Positions 49,182 to 50,569 of a DNA stretch of 50,569 nt are shown in pieces. The stretch comes from Candidatus Acidiferrales bacterium (GTDB lineage: Bacteria; Acidobacteriota; Terriglobia; Acidiferrales; UBA7541). Below the pieces are notes generated by a model. It ran no database searches and was not told the DNA's origin. It saw only the letters and a list, made by a program, of their open reading frames with translations. The stretch spans positions 1 through 50,569 of the forward strand of contig JASHSV010000278.1 of the NCBI GenBank assembly GCA_030038535.1, read 5' to 3'. The position numbers were made by a program, and so were the translations under genes. Numbering within the stretch: the stretch's first letter is position 1; each line of letters begins with the position of its first letter.

Positions 49182-50569
49182 CTACACCTCCGACAACTTC
49201 TTCCCCTCCACCGTAGCGTGCAGCACTTGGTTCATCATCGCCTCCGCCAGGTTTGCCGTCGCATGATTCAGCGCGTCGATTCTCTCGCGAATCCGCTTGT
49301 AATCTTCACCGCCCATGGCCTCGCGGAGCGCAGCCACCGCCGCTCCGATTTCCGCGCGCTCAGCCGCTCCCAGCGACCGTCCCGCCTCGCCCGCCAGGCC
49401 TTTTTCCGTCGCCAGAAGTATGTTCTCGGCTTCGTTCCGCGCTTCAATCGCCTGCCGCGATGCAAAATCCTGTTCTGCGTGCTCGATCGACTCCTCCAGC
49501 ATCCGTTCGATCTCGGCGTCGTTCAGGCCGTAGCTCGGCTGCACCTCCACCGACTGCTGCTGGCCTGTGCGCAAATCGCGCGCCTCCACTTGCAGGATTC
49601 CGCTCGCGTCGATCAGGAATTTCACCTCCACGCGGGCCGCTCCGGCCGGCATCGGCGGCATGCTCAGCGTAAATCGCGCCAGCGACCGGCAATCCTTCGC
49701 CAGTTCACGTTCGCCTTGCAGCACGTGAATCACGATCCCCGTCTGGTTGTCGGCCGAATTGGTGAACGTGTCCTGCGCGCTCGCCGGAATCGTCGAATTC
49801 CTCGGAATGATCTGCGCCACCACCCCGCCCATCGTCTCGATCCCCAGCGACAGCGGCGTCACGTCCAGCAGCAGCATGTTCCGCACGCCGCTCTCCAGGA
49901 TGTCCGCCTGCACCGCCGCCCCCAGCGCCACAACTTCGTCCGGATTCAGCTCTGTGTGCGGCACGCGCCCGAAATATTCCTCCACTCGCTGCCGCACCAG
50001 CGGCGTGCGCGTTGCACCGCCCACCATCACCACTTCCTCCATCGCGTGCGGCTTTTGGTGCGCATCGGCCAGCGCCTGTTTCACAGGAACCATCGTGCGC
50101 TCGACGATCGGAGCCAGCAGCGCCTCCAGTTCAGCGCGTGTCCATTCCCGTTCGTACGCCGTCCCGCCCGGAAGCGCCACGCGCACTGCCGCTCGTTCCT
50201 CAGTCGAAAGCGCGTGCTTCGCCGCCACCAGCGCCTTCCTCACTTCCTGCACCGCCTCCGGATGTGCATCCAATTCTCTGCCGCGTGCGCCCAAGTCCTC
50301 CCGTGCTGCGGCCAGCATCGCGTTGTCGATATCGTCGCCACCCAGGTGCGTGTCCCCGTTCGTCGAGAGCACCTGATAAATATCCCCCTCGCCCGTCGCA
50401 ATCAGTTTCAGCACCGAAATATCGAACGTTCCGCCGCCCAGGTCGTACACCGCCACCAGCCCGCGCTGCTTTTTGTGCAGCCCGTACGCCAGTGCCGCAG
50501 CCGTCGGCTCGTTCACCAGCCGCAGCACTTCCAGCCCTGCCAGCCGCCCCGCGTCCCGCGTCGCCTGCC
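49182..50569 (-). CDS. hscA: Fe-S assembly chaperone HscA (Hsp70), 5' end missing
   Basis: The visible part is the C-terminal ~460 residues of an Hsp70. The nucleotide domain is recognised by [35 protein letters not shown] and [13 protein letters not shown], the substrate-binding domain by [14 protein letters not shown] and [11 protein letters not shown], and the C-terminal lid is helical. Because fdx and iscX follow directly, this is HscA rather than DnaK: it helps deliver the Fe-S cluster from the IscU scaffold. The lid lacks the acidic EEVD-like DnaK tail. The frame runs open to the last base of the window; the start, and probably hscB and iscU, lie beyond it. Confidence 0.93.
   Translation of the reverse strand, partial: QATRDAGRLAGLEVLRLVNEPTAAALAYGLHKKQRGLVAVYDLGGGTFDISVLKLIATGEGDIYQVLSTNGDTHLGGDDIDNAMLAAAREDLGARGRELDAHPEAVQEVRKALVAAKHALSTEERAAVRVALPGGTAYEREWTRAELEALLAPIVERTMVPVKQALADAHQKPHAMEEVVMVGGATRTPLVRQRVEEYFGRVPHTELNPDEVVALGAAVQADILESGVRNMLLLDVTPLSLGIETMGGVVAQIIPRNSTIPASAQDTFTNSADNQTGIVIHVLQGERELAKDCRSLARFTLSMPPMPAGAARVEVKFLIDASGILQVEARDLRTGQQQSVEVQPSYGLNDAEIERMLEESIEHAEQDFASRQAIEARNEAENILLATEKGLAGEAGRSLGAAERAEIGAAVAALREAMGGEDYKRIRERIDALNHATANLAEAMMNQVLHATVEGKKLSEV

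Overview
This 50.6 kb GC-rich window looks like a soil-type Acidobacteriota chromosome. The main clues are three acidobacterial von Willebrand A ('VWFA-related') secreted proteins, a 1170-residue carboxypeptidase-regulatory/TonB-type outer-membrane protein with a DUF5666 partner, long Ig-like secreted proteins, a Kdo hydroxylase implying lipopolysaccharide, and a type IV minor-pilin operon. Two full tRNA genes (Arg-TCT and Glu-TTC, both with encoded CCA) are present. I see no rRNA, CRISPR array, transposase or phage gene. Assignments come from reading motifs, not from database searches.

Layout. 1-14 kb: the end of an S9 peptidase, a structured intergenic region ending in a strong terminator (candidate non-coding RNA), a membrane protein, VWFA protein 1, a patatin with an inserted membrane block, a cupin, an amidase, an exported metallo-beta-lactamase-fold protein, a small exported protein, a TPR protein with a promoter abutting its start, a PilZ-zinc ribbon-PilZ protein, a YXWGXW-repeat protein and a Ni/Co transporter. 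14-16.3 kb: intact tRNA-Arg, two decayed tRNA pieces and a 2OG-Fe dioxygenase whose stop codon lies one base from one of the tRNA pieces; this looks like a small acquired segment. 16.3-24.4 kb: Fpg-type glycosylase, tandem universal stress protein, FecR-like protein, glutamate-carboxypeptidase-II-like peptidase, then a tightly coupled operon of a MoaD-MoaE fusion, VWFA protein 2 and an inositol monophosphatase. 24.4-31 kb (minus): DUF5666 -> TonB-type receptor -> VWFA protein 3. 31-39 kb (plus): Kdo hydroxylase, TauE/SafE permease, a PEGA-trypsin-PEGA protease, and an ATGA-coupled secreted operon of a six-repeat Ig-like lipoprotein candidate, a 205-aa exported protein and a matrixin. 39-45 kb (minus): FimT/PilV/PilW/PilX-like minor pilins, the last 1111 aa long, ending at a strong terminator. 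45-50.6 kb (minus): a KASIII-like enzyme, a small alarmone hydrolase, a BI-1 family protein, a STAS protein, tRNA-Glu and the hscA-fdx-iscX iron-sulfur assembly genes.

How the parts work together. Most gene products act in the envelope or outside the cell (peptidases, receptor, pilins, Ig-like and VWA proteins), fitting a bacterium that binds and degrades polymers. Housekeeping functions are Fe-S assembly, molybdopterin synthesis, base-excision repair and stress-signal turnover. Sampled lines of the plus strand are G-rich in the first ~14 kb and C-rich beyond ~25 kb, which would fit a replication terminus or a rearrangement somewhere between. The most promising unexplained items are the structured RNA at 1.1-1.36 kb, the Ig-like/matrixin operon with an altered zinc-binding motif, the 1111-aa PilX-like protein, and the tRNA-remnant segment.
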